Shown here: positions 5,671 to 14,564 of the stretch, piece after piece
How the letters are laid out: each line of letters begins with the position of its first letter
How positions within the stretch are numbered: position 1 is the first letter of the stretch
Position numbers and translations under genes: made by a program
Notes under the pieces: model-generated
The model's database searches: none
Seen by the model: the letters and a program-made list of their open reading frames with translations, nothing else
What the model was told of the DNA's origin: nothing
DNA from: Scybalousia_A sp964542225
GTDB taxonomy: Bacteria > Bacteroidota > Bacteroidia > Bacteroidales > P3
Assembly (NCBI GenBank): GCA_964542225.1
Contig: CAZITO010000059.1
Location: 1-14,614 of the forward strand
Direction: 5' to 3'
Length of the DNA stretch: 14,614 bases

Positions 5671-5709
5671 TAGAATTTCCCTCTTTAAGAAAAAAGGGGG
5701 AAACTTCTA
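5671..5709 (+). promoter_or_regulatory. Strong stem-loop between rplL and rpoB (attenuator or processing site)
   Basis: The left arm TAGAATTTCCCTCTTT (5671-5686) pairs with the right arm running from 5693 to 5709. The pairs are TAGAA/TTCTA, TTTCCC/GGGAAA and TCTTT/AAAGG, 16 bp in all, with one bulged C (5704), one G-U pair and a 6-nt loop (5687-5692). The downstream sequence is T-rich but interrupted, so full termination is unlikely. The same gap in Escherichia coli holds an attenuator and an RNase III site that reduce rpoBC expression relative to rplL, and a similar role is a reasonable inference here. Confidence 0.6.
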
Positions 5710-5764
5710 TTCTTTATTTGTGTTTGTATTGAACTTATTTTTTAACCTTTAATTCTTAAAAACC

Positions 5765-8700
5765 TTGGCAAAAAAAAATAAACAACAGTTGGTTAGTTTT
5801 GCGACTGTGAAAAAATTCGGATATTCAGATTTTTTGGATATTCAGTTGAAGTCGTTCAGAGACTTTTTTCAATTAGAAACAGATTCTGAGAGTAGGAAAA
5901 ATGAAGGACTTTATAAAGTTTTTTCTGAGAATTTTCCTATAAGTGATGCAAGAAATAATTTTGTTTTGGAGTTTTTGGATTATTTTATAGATTCTCCAAG
6001 ATATTCCATACAGGAGTGCATAGAGAGAGGACTTACTTTTTCTGTGCCTTTGAAAGCAAAATTAAAATTGTACTGCACAGATGAAGACCACGAAGATTTT
6101 GAAACTATAATACAGGATGTATATTTGGGTATGATACCATACATGACTCCTAAGGGTACTTTTGTTATCAATGGAGCGGAGAGAGTGGTGGTATCACAGT
6201 TACATCGTTCTCCGGGTGTATTCTTTGGCACAAGTACGCACGCAAACGGAATGCAGTTATATTCCGCAAGAATTATTCCTTTCAGAGGTTCTTGGATGGA
6301 ATTTACTACCGATATCAACAACGTGATGTACGCCTATATAGACAGGAAAAAGAAACTTCCTATCACTACACTTTTGAGGGCTATAGGTTTTGAAACAGAT
6401 AAAGATATTTTGGAAATCTTTAACCTTGCAGAAGAGGTGAAGGTAACCAAATCCAATGTAAAAAAATATATAGGCAAACGTTTAGCGGCAAGAGTTGTCC
6501 GTACTTGGGTAGAGGATTTTGTGGATGAGGACGTAGGTGAGGTTGTTTCCCTTGATAGAACAGAGATAATAGTAGAGAGAGAGACTGTATTAGATGAGGA
6601 AAATGCGGCAAAGATATTAGATGCCGGCATTAAATTTATTCTTTTACACAAAGAGGACACTACTTCTGCAGACTATTCAATAATTTTTAATACTTTACAA
6701 AAAGATACAGCGAATAACGCCAAGGAAGCTGTAGAGTATATTTACCGTCAATTGAGAAGTGCTGAGCCACCAGATGAGGAAACAGCACGCGGTATTATAG
6801 AGAAATTGTTTTTCTCAGATAAGAGATACGACTTAGGAGATGTGGGTCGTTATAGAATAAACAAAAAATTAGGATTAAAAGTAGACCCAAGTGTAAAGGT
6901 ACTTACCAAGGAAGATATTATTTCAATAATCAAGTACCTTATAGAACTTATAAATTCCAAAGCCGAGGTTGATGATATAGACCACTTGAGCAATCGTAGG
7001 GTACGTACGGTTGGAGAGCAATTGTATGCTCAATTCAATGTGGGACTTGCTCGTATGGCAAGAACTATCAAAGAGAGAATGAATGTAAGAGACAATGAGG
7101 TGTTTTCTCCTACTGATTTGATTAATGCTAAGACTTTGTCCTCGGTTATTAACTCTTTCTTTGGTACAAACCAATTGTCCCAGTTTATGGACCAAATCAA
7201 TCCATTAACGGAAATTACTCACAAAAGAAGAATTTCTGCTCTTGGTCCTGGAGGTCTTTCAAGAGAAAGAGCGGGTTTTGAGGTTAGGGACGTGCATTAT
7301 ACTCATTATGGTCGTCTTTGTACCATAGAAACGCCTGAGGGTCCTAATATTGGTTTGATTTCTTCTTTAAGTGTATTTGCAAAAATTGATAGTTTGGGCT
7401 TTATAGAGACTCCTTATTATAAGGTTAAAAATGGAAAAGTTTTGTATAAGGACGCTCCTATCTATCTTACTGCTGAAGAGGAAGAAAATAAGATAGTTGC
7501 CCAAGCAACAACAAAGGTGGATAGTGATGGTAAGATTGTGGACGAGAAAGTAAAGGCAAGAAAACAAGCAGATTTTCCTATAGTTGCTCCTAATCAGGTG
7601 GACTTGATGGATGTTGCTCCTAATCAAATTGCCTCTATTGCCGCTTCGCTTATTCCATTTTTGGAGCATGATGATGCCAACCGTGCTTTGATGGGCTCTA
7701 ATATGATGCGTCAGGCTGTTCCTTTGTTAAATCCGGAAATACCTTTGGTTGGTACGGGTATAGAACCATACGTTGCCAAGGACTCCCGTGTGCTTATCAC
7801 GGCTGAGGGTGATGGTATAGTGGATTTTGTGGATGCAAGAGAAATATCCATAATTTATGACAGGGACGAAGATGAGCGTTTGGTTAGTTTTGAAGACGAC
7901 AAAAAAGTATATAAGTTAACGAAATTTCAGAAAACCAACGATGGAGGCTCCATCAATCTTAGACCTATAGTACGTAGAGGAGATAAGGTTGTGAAAGGGC
8001 AAATTCTTTGTGAGGGTTATGCAACAAAAGACGGTGTTTTGTCTTTGGGTAGAAATCTTCATGTGGCATTTATGCCTTGGAAAGGATATAACTATGAGGA
8101 TGCCATAGTAATTTCTGAAAAAGTTGTTAAAGAGGATTGGTTTACCTCTGTTCATATAGAAGAATTTATCACCGAAGTTAGAGAAACCAAACGTGGAGAT
8201 GAAGAATTAACAAAGGATATTCCTAATGTTAGTTTGGAGGCTACAAAAGATTTGGACGAAAATGGTATGATTAGAGTCGGAGCAACCGTTAAAGAAGGAG
8301 ATATTTTGGTTGGTAAAATAACTCCTAAAGGAGAGTCTGACCCTACACCTGAGGAAAAACTTCTTAGTGCCATATTTGGTGATAAAGCAGGAGATGTTAA
8401 AGATGCTTCTCTTAAAGTACCGCCTTCTGTATCGGGAGTTGTTATCAACAAACAACTATTTACTCGATTCAAAAAGGATAGGGATTTGAGAGCAAAGAAT
8501 AAGGATATAATAAAAAAACTTACCGATGAGTTTGATGACAATATGTCTAAATTGAAGAAAAAACTTGTAGACAAGTTATTCATTATACTATCAGGTAAGG
8601 TTGCACAAGGTGTTTATTCTTCTTATAATGAAGAGATAATTGCACCTAAGACCAAGTTTACTCAAAAAATCTTGATGAATATAGATTATTCAGTGGTTAA

Positions 8701-9571
8701 CTACAATGATTGGACTTCAGATGAAAAGACTAATACATTAGTTAAGAAACTATTGAATAACTATAGTGTATTGGTAAGAGATTTGAAAGGAAAATTGGAG
8801 AGAGAAAAATTTGCTCAAACCATAGGAGACGACCTTCCTACAGGAATAAATCAAATGGCTAAAATTTATTTGGCTAAAAAACGTAAGTTAAAGGTAGGTG
8901 ATAAGATGTCTGGTCGACATGGTAACAAGGGTATTGTAGCCAAGATAGTAAGAGAGGAGGATATGCCTTTCTTGGAAGATGGTAAGCCTGTGGATATTGT
9001 TTTAAATCCGTTGGGTGTGCCTTCTCGTATGAACCTTGGTCAGATATTTGAGACTGTTTTGGGTTGGGCAGGTCATGAGTTAGGTATTAGATTTGAGACT
9101 CCTATTTTTGACGGTGCTACATTGGATGATGTCAATTCTTATATGCGCAAGGCAGGTCTGCCTGAAAATGGAAAATGTTATCTTTATGACGGAGAAACAG
9201 GTGAGAAATTTGACCAGCCGGCTACTGTTGGTTACGTATATATGTTGAAACTTCATCATATGATAGATGACAAAATGCATGCTCGTAGTATAGGACCATA
9301 CTCCTTAATTACTCAACAACCTCTTGGCGGTAAGGCTCAGTTTGGAGGACAACGTTTTGGAGAAATGGAGGTATGGGCTTTGGAAGCATATGGAGCGTCT
9401 CATGTTTTGCAGGAAATGCTTACGGTGAAGTCCGATGATGTAACAGGTAGAGCGAAAGCATATGAAGCCATAGTTAAGGGTGATAATATGCCAACGCCGG
9501 GTATACCAGAGTCATTTAATGTGTTGATACACGAATTGCGTGGATTAAACTTAGAGGTTACGTTTGATTAA
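5765..9571 (+). CDS. rpoB: DNA-directed RNA polymerase subunit beta
   Basis: RpoB forms one half of the RNA polymerase active-site cleft and the rifampicin pocket. The 1268 residues agree with Bacteroidales homologues. Landmarks are the rifampicin region LSQFMDQINPLTEITHKRR (471-489), the nucleotide-contacting KMSGRHGNKG (1047-1056) and the C-terminal GGKAQFGGQRFGEMEVWALEAYGA (from 1188). Rifampicin-contact residues Gln473, Phe474, Asp476, His486, Arg489 and Ser491 are the sensitive-type ones. The start is TTG: an in-frame stop at 5750-5752 leaves no ATG upstream, and the first internal Met is far inside the conserved fold. The predicted N-terminus (M)AKKNKQQ aligns well with homologues. Thr520 replaces a nearly invariant proline in the CPIETPEG motif. 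rpoC follows after 26 nt. Confidence 0.98.
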   Translation: MAKKNKQQLVSFATVKKFGYSDFLDIQLKSFRDFFQLETDSESRKNEGLYKVFSENFPISDARNNFVLEFLDYFIDSPRYSIQECIERGLTFSVPLKAKLKLYCTDEDHEDFETIIQDVYLGMIPYMTPKGTFVINGAERVVVSQLHRSPGVFFGTSTHANGMQLYSARIIPFRGSWMEFTTDINNVMYAYIDRKKKLPITTLLRAIGFETDKDILEIFNLAEEVKVTKSNVKKYIGKRLAARVVRTWVEDFVDEDVGEVVSLDRTEIIVERETVLDEENAAKILDAGIKFILLHKEDTTSADYSIIFNTLQKDTANNAKEAVEYIYRQLRSAEPPDEETARGIIEKLFFSDKRYDLGDVGRYRINKKLGLKVDPSVKVLTKEDIISIIKYLIELINSKAEVDDIDHLSNRRVRTVGEQLYAQFNVGLARMARTIKERMNVRDNEVFSPTDLINAKTLSSVINSFFGTNQLSQFMDQINPLTEITHKRRISALGPGGLSRERAGFEVRDVHYTHYGRLCTIETPEGPNIGLISSLSVFAKIDSLGFIETPYYKVKNGKVLYKDAPIYLTAEEEENKIVAQATTKVDSDGKIVDEKVKARKQADFPIVAPNQVDLMDVAPNQIASIAASLIPFLEHDDANRALMGSNMMRQAVPLLNPEIPLVGTGIEPYVAKDSRVLITAEGDGIVDFVDAREISIIYDRDEDERLVSFEDDKKVYKLTKFQKTNDGGSINLRPIVRRGDKVVKGQILCEGYATKDGVLSLGRNLHVAFMPWKGYNYEDAIVISEKVVKEDWFTSVHIEEFITEVRETKRGDEELTKDIPNVSLEATKDLDENGMIRVGATVKEGDILVGKITPKGESDPTPEEKLLSAIFGDKAGDVKDASLKVPPSVSGVVINKQLFTRFKKDRDLRAKNKDIIKKLTDEFDDNMSKLKKKLVDKLFIILSGKVAQGVYSSYNEEIIAPKTKFTQKILMNIDYSVVNYNDWTSDEKTNTLVKKLLNNYSVLVRDLKGKLEREKFAQTIGDDLPTGINQMAKIYLAKKRKLKVGDKMSGRHGNKGIVAKIVREEDMPFLEDGKPVDIVLNPLGVPSRMNLGQIFETVLGWAGHELGIRFETPIFDGATLDDVNSYMRKAGLPENGKCYLYDGETGEKFDQPATVGYVYMLKLHHMIDDKMHARSIGPYSLITQQPLGGKAQFGGQRFGEMEVWALEAYGASHVLQEMLTVKSDDVTGRAKAYEAIVKGDNMPTPGIPESFNVLIHELRGLNLEVTFD

Positions 9572-9597
9572 TTGTAGAAAAAAAGAGCATTTAGGAT

Positions 9598-12500
9598 ATG
9601 GCAATAAATAATAAAGAAGGTAATACTAATAGTGTGTTTCATAGTATGACTATTAGCCTTGCTTCGCCTGACAGCATATTAAAGAGGTCAAGAGGAGAAG
9701 TAACAAAGCCTGAAACAATAAATTACAGAACATACAAGCCTGAAAAGGATGGTTTGTTTTGTGAAAAGATTTTTGGACCTGTAAAGGATTGGGAGTGTCA
9801 TTGTGGTAAATACAAAAGAATTAGATACAAAGGACTTGTATGTGATAGATGTGGTGTAGAGGTAACAGAAAAAAAAGTTAGACGTGAGAGGATGGGACAC
9901 ATACAGTTGGTTGTTCCTGTTGCTCATATATGGTTTTTCCGTTCTTTGCCAAACAAAATAGGTTCTTTGTTGGGATTGCAGAGCAAGAAATTGGATGCTG
10001 TAATATATTATGAAAAATATATAGTAATACAGCCGGGTATAAAGGAAAAAGATGGTATAAAACGTTTAGACCTTTTGGTAGAAGAGGATTATACTGCTAT
10101 TTTGGACTCTCTTCCACCGGAGAATGCACTTTTGCCGGATGAAGACCCTAACAAGTTTATAGCAAAGATGGGAGCAGAGGCTTTGTATGATTTGCTTAAA
10201 GATTTGGACTTAGACAGTCTTTCATACACTCTTAGGGATGCTGCTCACAAAGAGACATCTCAACAGAGAAAACATGAGGCTTTGAAACGTCTTAATGTTG
10301 TGGAATCTTTTCGTGAGGCTAATCTTAAAATGGAAAATCGTCCTGAATGGATGATAGTTAGGGTTGTGCCTGTTATACCTCCGGATTTACGTCCTTTGGT
10401 TCCATTGGATGGAGGTAGGTTTGCCACTTCAGACCTAAACGATTTGTATCGTAGAGTAATCATAAGAAACAATCGTTTAAAGAGGTTGGTTGAGATAAAG
10501 GCTCCTGATGTTATCATGCGTAATGAAAAGCGTATGCTACAGGAAGCCGTTGACTCTTTGTTTGATAATTCTCGTAAGTCGGCTGCTGTTCGTTCAGACT
10601 CCAATCGTGCTTTAAAATCGTTATCAGACAGTTTAAAGGGAAAGCAAGGACGTTTCCGTCAAAATCTGTTAGGTAAGCGTGTGGATTATTCCGGTCGTTC
10701 GGTTATAGTTGTAGGTCCGGATTTAAAAATGCACGAGTGTGGTTTGCCTAAAGATATGGCAACCGAATTGTTTAAGCCTTTTATAATAAGAAAGATACTT
10801 GAAAGAGGTTTGGTTAAGACTGTAAAATCAGCCAAACGTATAGTAGACAGAAAAGACCCCGTTGTAATAGAAATTTTGGAGAACATAGTTAAGGGACATC
10901 CTGTGCTTTTGAACCGTGCTCCTACCTTGCACCGTTTGGGTATACAAGCCTTTCAGCCAAAGTTGGTTGAGGGTAAGGCCATACGTTTGCATCCTTTGGT
11001 TTGTACAGGTTTCAATGCCGATTTTGACGGCGACCAAATGGCTGTGCATTTACCTTTGGGCAATGCTGCTATATTGGAGGCTCAGTTGTTGATGCTTTCT
11101 TCACACAATGTGCTTAACCCTTCCAACGGCGCTCCTATTACTGTGCCTTCTCAAGATATGATTCTTGGTCTTTACTATATGACCAAGGAAAGACACTCTG
11201 ACGATGCCACCGTGGTAAAAGGGGAAGGAAAAGCCTTTTATTCTTTTGAAGATGTGCAGATAGCCTATAATGAAAAGAGGGTTGATTTGCATGCAGGTAT
11301 AACTCTTTACAGAAATAACAGAAATTTGGAATTTGCAAGTTCTGTATATTTTGACAGGAAAGAGGATAAGCAAAAAGAATGTATAAAGATAGGCGATTTT
11401 TATTATACAGAATCAGGTGAGAAATTGGATATTTCTGCACAAGATGTTATCAGTTCCAAAAAAGGAATACATACGACCATAGGAAGAGTTTTGTTTAATA
11501 TGCTTGTGCCTGATGAGTATGGTTATATAAACGTTTTGATTAAAAAGAATGTTCTTAGAGATATTATAGGTAACGTTCTTAAAGTTTGTGGGTCTGCAAG
11601 GACGGTTCAATTCCTTGACGATATCAAAGACAAGGGTTATTATATGGCGTTCCGTGGAGGTCTTTCATTTAACCTTGCTGATGTCATAGTACCTGAGGAA
11701 AAACTTAATATTATTTCGGACGCTGAGAGTAAGGTAGACGAAGTTGTTGCCAACTATCAGATGGGTCTTATTACCAATAACGAGCGTTATAATCAGGTTA
11801 TAGATATATGGACGGAGGCTAATCGTAAGTTGGCTAACCATGTAATGCAACACATGTCAGCCGACCGTCAAGGATTTAATTCTGTCTATATGATGTTGGA
11901 CTCCGGAGCCCGTGGTAGTAGGGAGCAGATACGTCAGTTGTCCGGAATGCGTGGTTTGATGGCTAAACCGCAAAAAGCCGGTTCGGGTGGAGCGGAAATT
12001 ATAGAAAACCCTATTATTTCCAATTTCAAAGAGGGACTTACGGTGTTGGAGTACTTTATTTCTACACACGGAGCGCGTAAAGGTTTGGCAGATACAGCAT
12101 TAAAGACCGCAGATGCCGGTTATTTGACAAGGCGTTTGGTGGATGTTGCACACGATGTGATAATTAACGAAGAGGATTGTGGCACTTTGAGAGGTATTCC
12201 TACCACTGCTTTGGTACGTAATGACGAGGTTGTACAATCTTTATATGATAGAATATTAGGACGTGTTACTTTGCACGACATTATACATCCTCAAACAGGT
12301 GAAATCATAGCAAGAGAAGGTGATGAATTGACAGAGGAGATATGCTTGAAAATAGAGGAATCTCCTATAGAAGAGGTTGAGATACGTTCGGTGCTTACTT
12401 GTGAGTCAAAACATGGAGTTTGTGCAAAATGTTATGGACGTAACCTTGCCACCGGTAAACTTGTTCAAAGAGGCGAGAGCGTTGGTGTCATAGCGGCTCA

Positions 12501-14052
12501 GGCTATTGGAGAGCCAGGAACACAGCTTACCTTACGTACTTTCCATGTGGGAGGTGTTGCCGGTAATGCCGGTAATGTTTCTCAAATCAAAGTTAAGGAT
12601 AAATGTAGCGGTACTCTTGTAATAGACGAGTTGAGAGATGTTCCTTATGTTTATACAAATAATAATGGTGAGGAAAAACAATGTACAAGAGTAATAGGAC
12701 GTTCTGCCGAAATGCATGTTATTAACAGCGAGACCAAGAGTATTCTTATGACGGCAAACATTCCTTACGGTGCTTATCTGTTCTGTAAGAATGGTGATAT
12801 GGTTTCTTCCGATGATATCATAGCGGAATGGGACCCATACAATGCACCTATTCTTTCTGAGGTTGGTGGTAAAGCCGTATTTGAATCCATAGAAAAGGAT
12901 ATTACTTTTAGGGAAGAGTCTGATAATGAAACAGGTCTTAACGAAAGAATTATTATAGAGACCAAGCAGAAATCCAAAAATCCGTCCATCAGCATAGTTG
13001 ATGAGAATGGAGAAGTGATAAAAACTTATGATATGCCTGTGGGTGCCCATCTTGCAATAGAGGATGGTGATAATATGAAAGCCGGAGATATTCTTGCCAA
13101 TATACCACGTTCTTCTGCAAAGGCTGGTGATATCACCGGTGGTTTGCCAAGGGTAACCGAATTGTTTGAAGCGAGAAACCCTTCTGACCAAGCAATTATT
13201 GCAGAGATAGATGGTGTCGTTTCCTTTAATAAGAAACTTAAACGAGGCAATAGGGAGATAATCATAACAGGAAGAACGGGCGAAAAAGTCTCTTATCTTA
13301 TACCTACTTCTCGTCAAATTCTTGCTCAAGAGAATGACTATGTTAAAGCCGGTACTACTCTTTCTGAGGGCGAAATTGCTCCTGCTGATATTCTCAATGT
13401 TTTGGGACCTTTGGAAGTGCAGAAATACATTGTTAACGAGGCACAGGATGTCTATCGTCTTCAGGGTGTGAAGATAAATGACAAACACTTTGAAGTTATT
13501 GTGCGTCAAATGATGCGCAAGGTAGAAATTGACGACCCGGGTGATACTCATTTTCTTGAGGGTGAAGCCATAAACAAAATTGATTTCCAAGATGAGAATG
13601 ATAAATTATATGGCAAGAAAGTAATTACTGACAGTGGAGATAGCAATGTTTTCAGCAATGGACAGATAATTACAGCACGTGAACTTAGGGATGAAAATTC
13701 TTCTTTGAAACGTAGAGACCTTAAGACGATGGAATCAAGGGATACTCAGCCTGCAACTGCCCATCAGGTACTTCAAGGTATAACCAAGGCTTCTTTGCAG
13801 ACAAAGAGTTTCTTGTCTGCTGCTTCTTTCCAAGAGACCACAAAGGTTTTGACAGAGGCTGCTATAAGTGCAAAAACTGACGATTTGGTAGGTATGAAAG
13901 AAAATGTTCTTGTAGGACATTTGATTCCTGCGGGTACAGGACTTAGAGAGTATCAGAATATTTTTGTTGCCAATAGAGAGCAGTTAGAGGCATTTAATAG
14001 TCCTTCTTTACAACCTGTAAAGAAAGGTAGAAAGGTAGCATCTAATAAATAA
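9598..14052 (+). CDS. rpoC: DNA-directed RNA polymerase subunit beta'
   Basis: RpoC carries the catalytic magnesium site of RNA polymerase. The absolutely conserved NADFDGDQ is at 473-480 with Asp475, Asp477 and Asp479. The first zinc site uses Cys67, Cys69, Cys82 and Cys85. The second uses Cys861, Cys935, Cys942 and Cys945. The bridge helix starts at about 822 (STHGARKGLADTALKTADAG), and the trigger-loop region GVIAAQAIGEPGTQLTLRTFH spans 963-983. At 1484 residues it is roughly 50-60 longer than the Bacteroides proteins I remember. Much of the excess is near residues 571-625, before TTIGRVLFN. It is the last gene before a strong terminator. The ATG at 9598 gives MAINNKEGN, and the family-typical SLASPDSIL follows. 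Confidence 0.98.
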   Translation: MAINNKEGNTNSVFHSMTISLASPDSILKRSRGEVTKPETINYRTYKPEKDGLFCEKIFGPVKDWECHCGKYKRIRYKGLVCDRCGVEVTEKKVRRERMGHIQLVVPVAHIWFFRSLPNKIGSLLGLQSKKLDAVIYYEKYIVIQPGIKEKDGIKRLDLLVEEDYTAILDSLPPENALLPDEDPNKFIAKMGAEALYDLLKDLDLDSLSYTLRDAAHKETSQQRKHEALKRLNVVESFREANLKMENRPEWMIVRVVPVIPPDLRPLVPLDGGRFATSDLNDLYRRVIIRNNRLKRLVEIKAPDVIMRNEKRMLQEAVDSLFDNSRKSAAVRSDSNRALKSLSDSLKGKQGRFRQNLLGKRVDYSGRSVIVVGPDLKMHECGLPKDMATELFKPFIIRKILERGLVKTVKSAKRIVDRKDPVVIEILENIVKGHPVLLNRAPTLHRLGIQAFQPKLVEGKAIRLHPLVCTGFNADFDGDQMAVHLPLGNAAILEAQLLMLSSHNVLNPSNGAPITVPSQDMILGLYYMTKERHSDDATVVKGEGKAFYSFEDVQIAYNEKRVDLHAGITLYRNNRNLEFASSVYFDRKEDKQKECIKIGDFYYTESGEKLDISAQDVISSKKGIHTTIGRVLFNMLVPDEYGYINVLIKKNVLRDIIGNVLKVCGSARTVQFLDDIKDKGYYMAFRGGLSFNLADVIVPEEKLNIISDAESKVDEVVANYQMGLITNNERYNQVIDIWTEANRKLANHVMQHMSADRQGFNSVYMMLDSGARGSREQIRQLSGMRGLMAKPQKAGSGGAEIIENPIISNFKEGLTVLEYFISTHGARKGLADTALKTADAGYLTRRLVDVAHDVIINEEDCGTLRGIPTTALVRNDEVVQSLYDRILGRVTLHDIIHPQTGEIIAREGDELTEEICLKIEESPIEEVEIRSVLTCESKHGVCAKCYGRNLATGKLVQRGESVGVIAAQAIGEPGTQLTLRTFHVGGVAGNAGNVSQIKVKDKCSGTLVIDELRDVPYVYTNNNGEEKQCTRVIGRSAEMHVINSETKSILMTANIPYGAYLFCKNGDMVSSDDIIAEWDPYNAPILSEVGGKAVFESIEKDITFREESDNETGLNERIIIETKQKSKNPSISIVDENGEVIKTYDMPVGAHLAIEDGDNMKAGDILANIPRSSAKAGDITGGLPRVTELFEARNPSDQAIIAEIDGVVSFNKKLKRGNREIIITGRTGEKVSYLIPTSRQILAQENDYVKAGTTLSEGEIAPADILNVLGPLEVQKYIVNEAQDVYRLQGVKINDKHFEVIVRQMMRKVEIDDPGDTHFLEGEAINKIDFQDENDKLYGKKVITDSGDSNVFSNGQIITARELRDENSSLKRRDLKTMESRDTQPATAHQVLQGITKASLQTKSFLSAASFQETTKVLTEAAISAKTDDLVGMKENVLVGHLIPAGTGLREYQNIFVANREQLEAFNSPSLQPVKKGRKVASNK

Positions 14053-14079
14053 AATTTTGTATACTATAAATTTATATAT

Positions 14080-14118
14080 AAGTGTAACGCATTCATTGGT
14101 TATGCGTTGCACTTTTTT
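14080..14118 (+). terminator. Intrinsic terminator after rpoC
   Basis: AAGTGTAACGCAT (14080-14092) pairs over 13 bp with ATGCGTTGCACTT (14102-14114) around a 9-nt loop, with a single G-U pair. A run of six Ts (14113-14118) overlaps and follows the right arm. This is a textbook rho-independent terminator 28 nt after the rpoC stop codon and most likely marks the end of the main operon. Confidence 0.92.
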
Positions 14119-14138
14119 AAACTGATAAAATAAGTATT

Positions 14139-14441
14139 ATGATGGAGAATGATGAAAAAAAAATGGATGTGGAACTTAAACCTGAGATAGCACCGGGTGT
14201 TTATTCCAATTTACAAATAGTACAACATTCTATTTCTGAGTTTGTTGTTGATTTTTTACAAGTAATGCCGGGAGTTCCAAAGGCTCAAGTTAGAAGCCGT
14301 GTTTTACTTGCTCCCATTCATGCAAAAAAACTTTTATATGCTTTACAGGAAAATATTTCTCGTTATGAAAAAAGTTTTGGGGCAATAGAGGAGAATATTG
14401 TTGCTGATTATACTAACATAAATCCCATGGGTAAGGCGTAA
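14139..14441 (+). CDS. DUF3467 family protein of unknown function
   Basis: The 100-residue protein resembles the DUF3467 proteins that sit directly behind rpoC in Bacteroidales. Recognisable blocks are GVYSNLQIVQHSISEFVVDFLQVMPGVPKAQVRSRVLLAPIHAKKLLYALQENISRYE-type residues spanning about 20-78. It is soluble, has no signal peptide or membrane segment, and has charged ends. Its molecular role is unknown to me; the linkage to rpoBC suggests, but does not show, a link to transcription. Two adjacent ATGs (14139 and 14142) could both serve as the start. It lies 21 nt after the rpoC terminator, and I see no clear promoter of its own, so expression may depend on read-through or on a promoter inside rpoC. 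Confidence 0.85.
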   Translation: MMENDEKKMDVELKPEIAPGVYSNLQIVQHSISEFVVDFLQVMPGVPKAQVRSRVLLAPIHAKKLLYALQENISRYEKSFGAIEENIVADYTNINPMGKA

Positions 14442-14493
14442 ATCTTTGAAATAAAGTTGCTTAAATGAAAAGGAGTTTATTATATAAGTGCAG

Positions 14494-14524
14494 AATGCGT
14501 GTTTGGAAAAGCACGTATTTTTTT
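14494..14524 (+). terminator. Intrinsic terminator after the DUF3467 gene
   Basis: AATGCGTG (14494-14501) pairs with the arm CACGTATT (14512-14519) with one G-U pair, and T14502 can add a further G-U with G14511. The loop is about 8 nt. Seven Ts (14518-14524) follow. It lies 52 nt after the stop of the DUF3467 gene and should end its transcript. Confidence 0.85.
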
Positions 14525-14564
14525 GCTTTATAATACAAAGAGGAGTAAAAAAATAAATTTTAAT

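Noticed and set aside
7175..7237. Possible rifampicin-resistance genotype in rpoB
   Set aside because: The position equal to E. coli Asn518 is Ile478, but this site varies in Bacteroidetes, and the main resistance positions (473, 474, 476, 486, 489, 491) have sensitive-type residues.
12532..13590. 352-codon open frame antisense to rpoC
   Set aside because: It lies wholly opposite a highly conserved rpoC segment. Its translation is rich in Ile, Asn, Phe, Tyr and Cys in the way of a reverse-strand shadow, and it shows no recognisable domain.
14465..14533. 22-codon frame starting ATGAAAAGG after the DUF3467 gene
   Set aside because: It runs through the intrinsic terminator hairpin and its T-run. 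The resemblance of its first bases to the start of the gene at 14565 looks like coincidence or a small repeat in AT-rich DNA.
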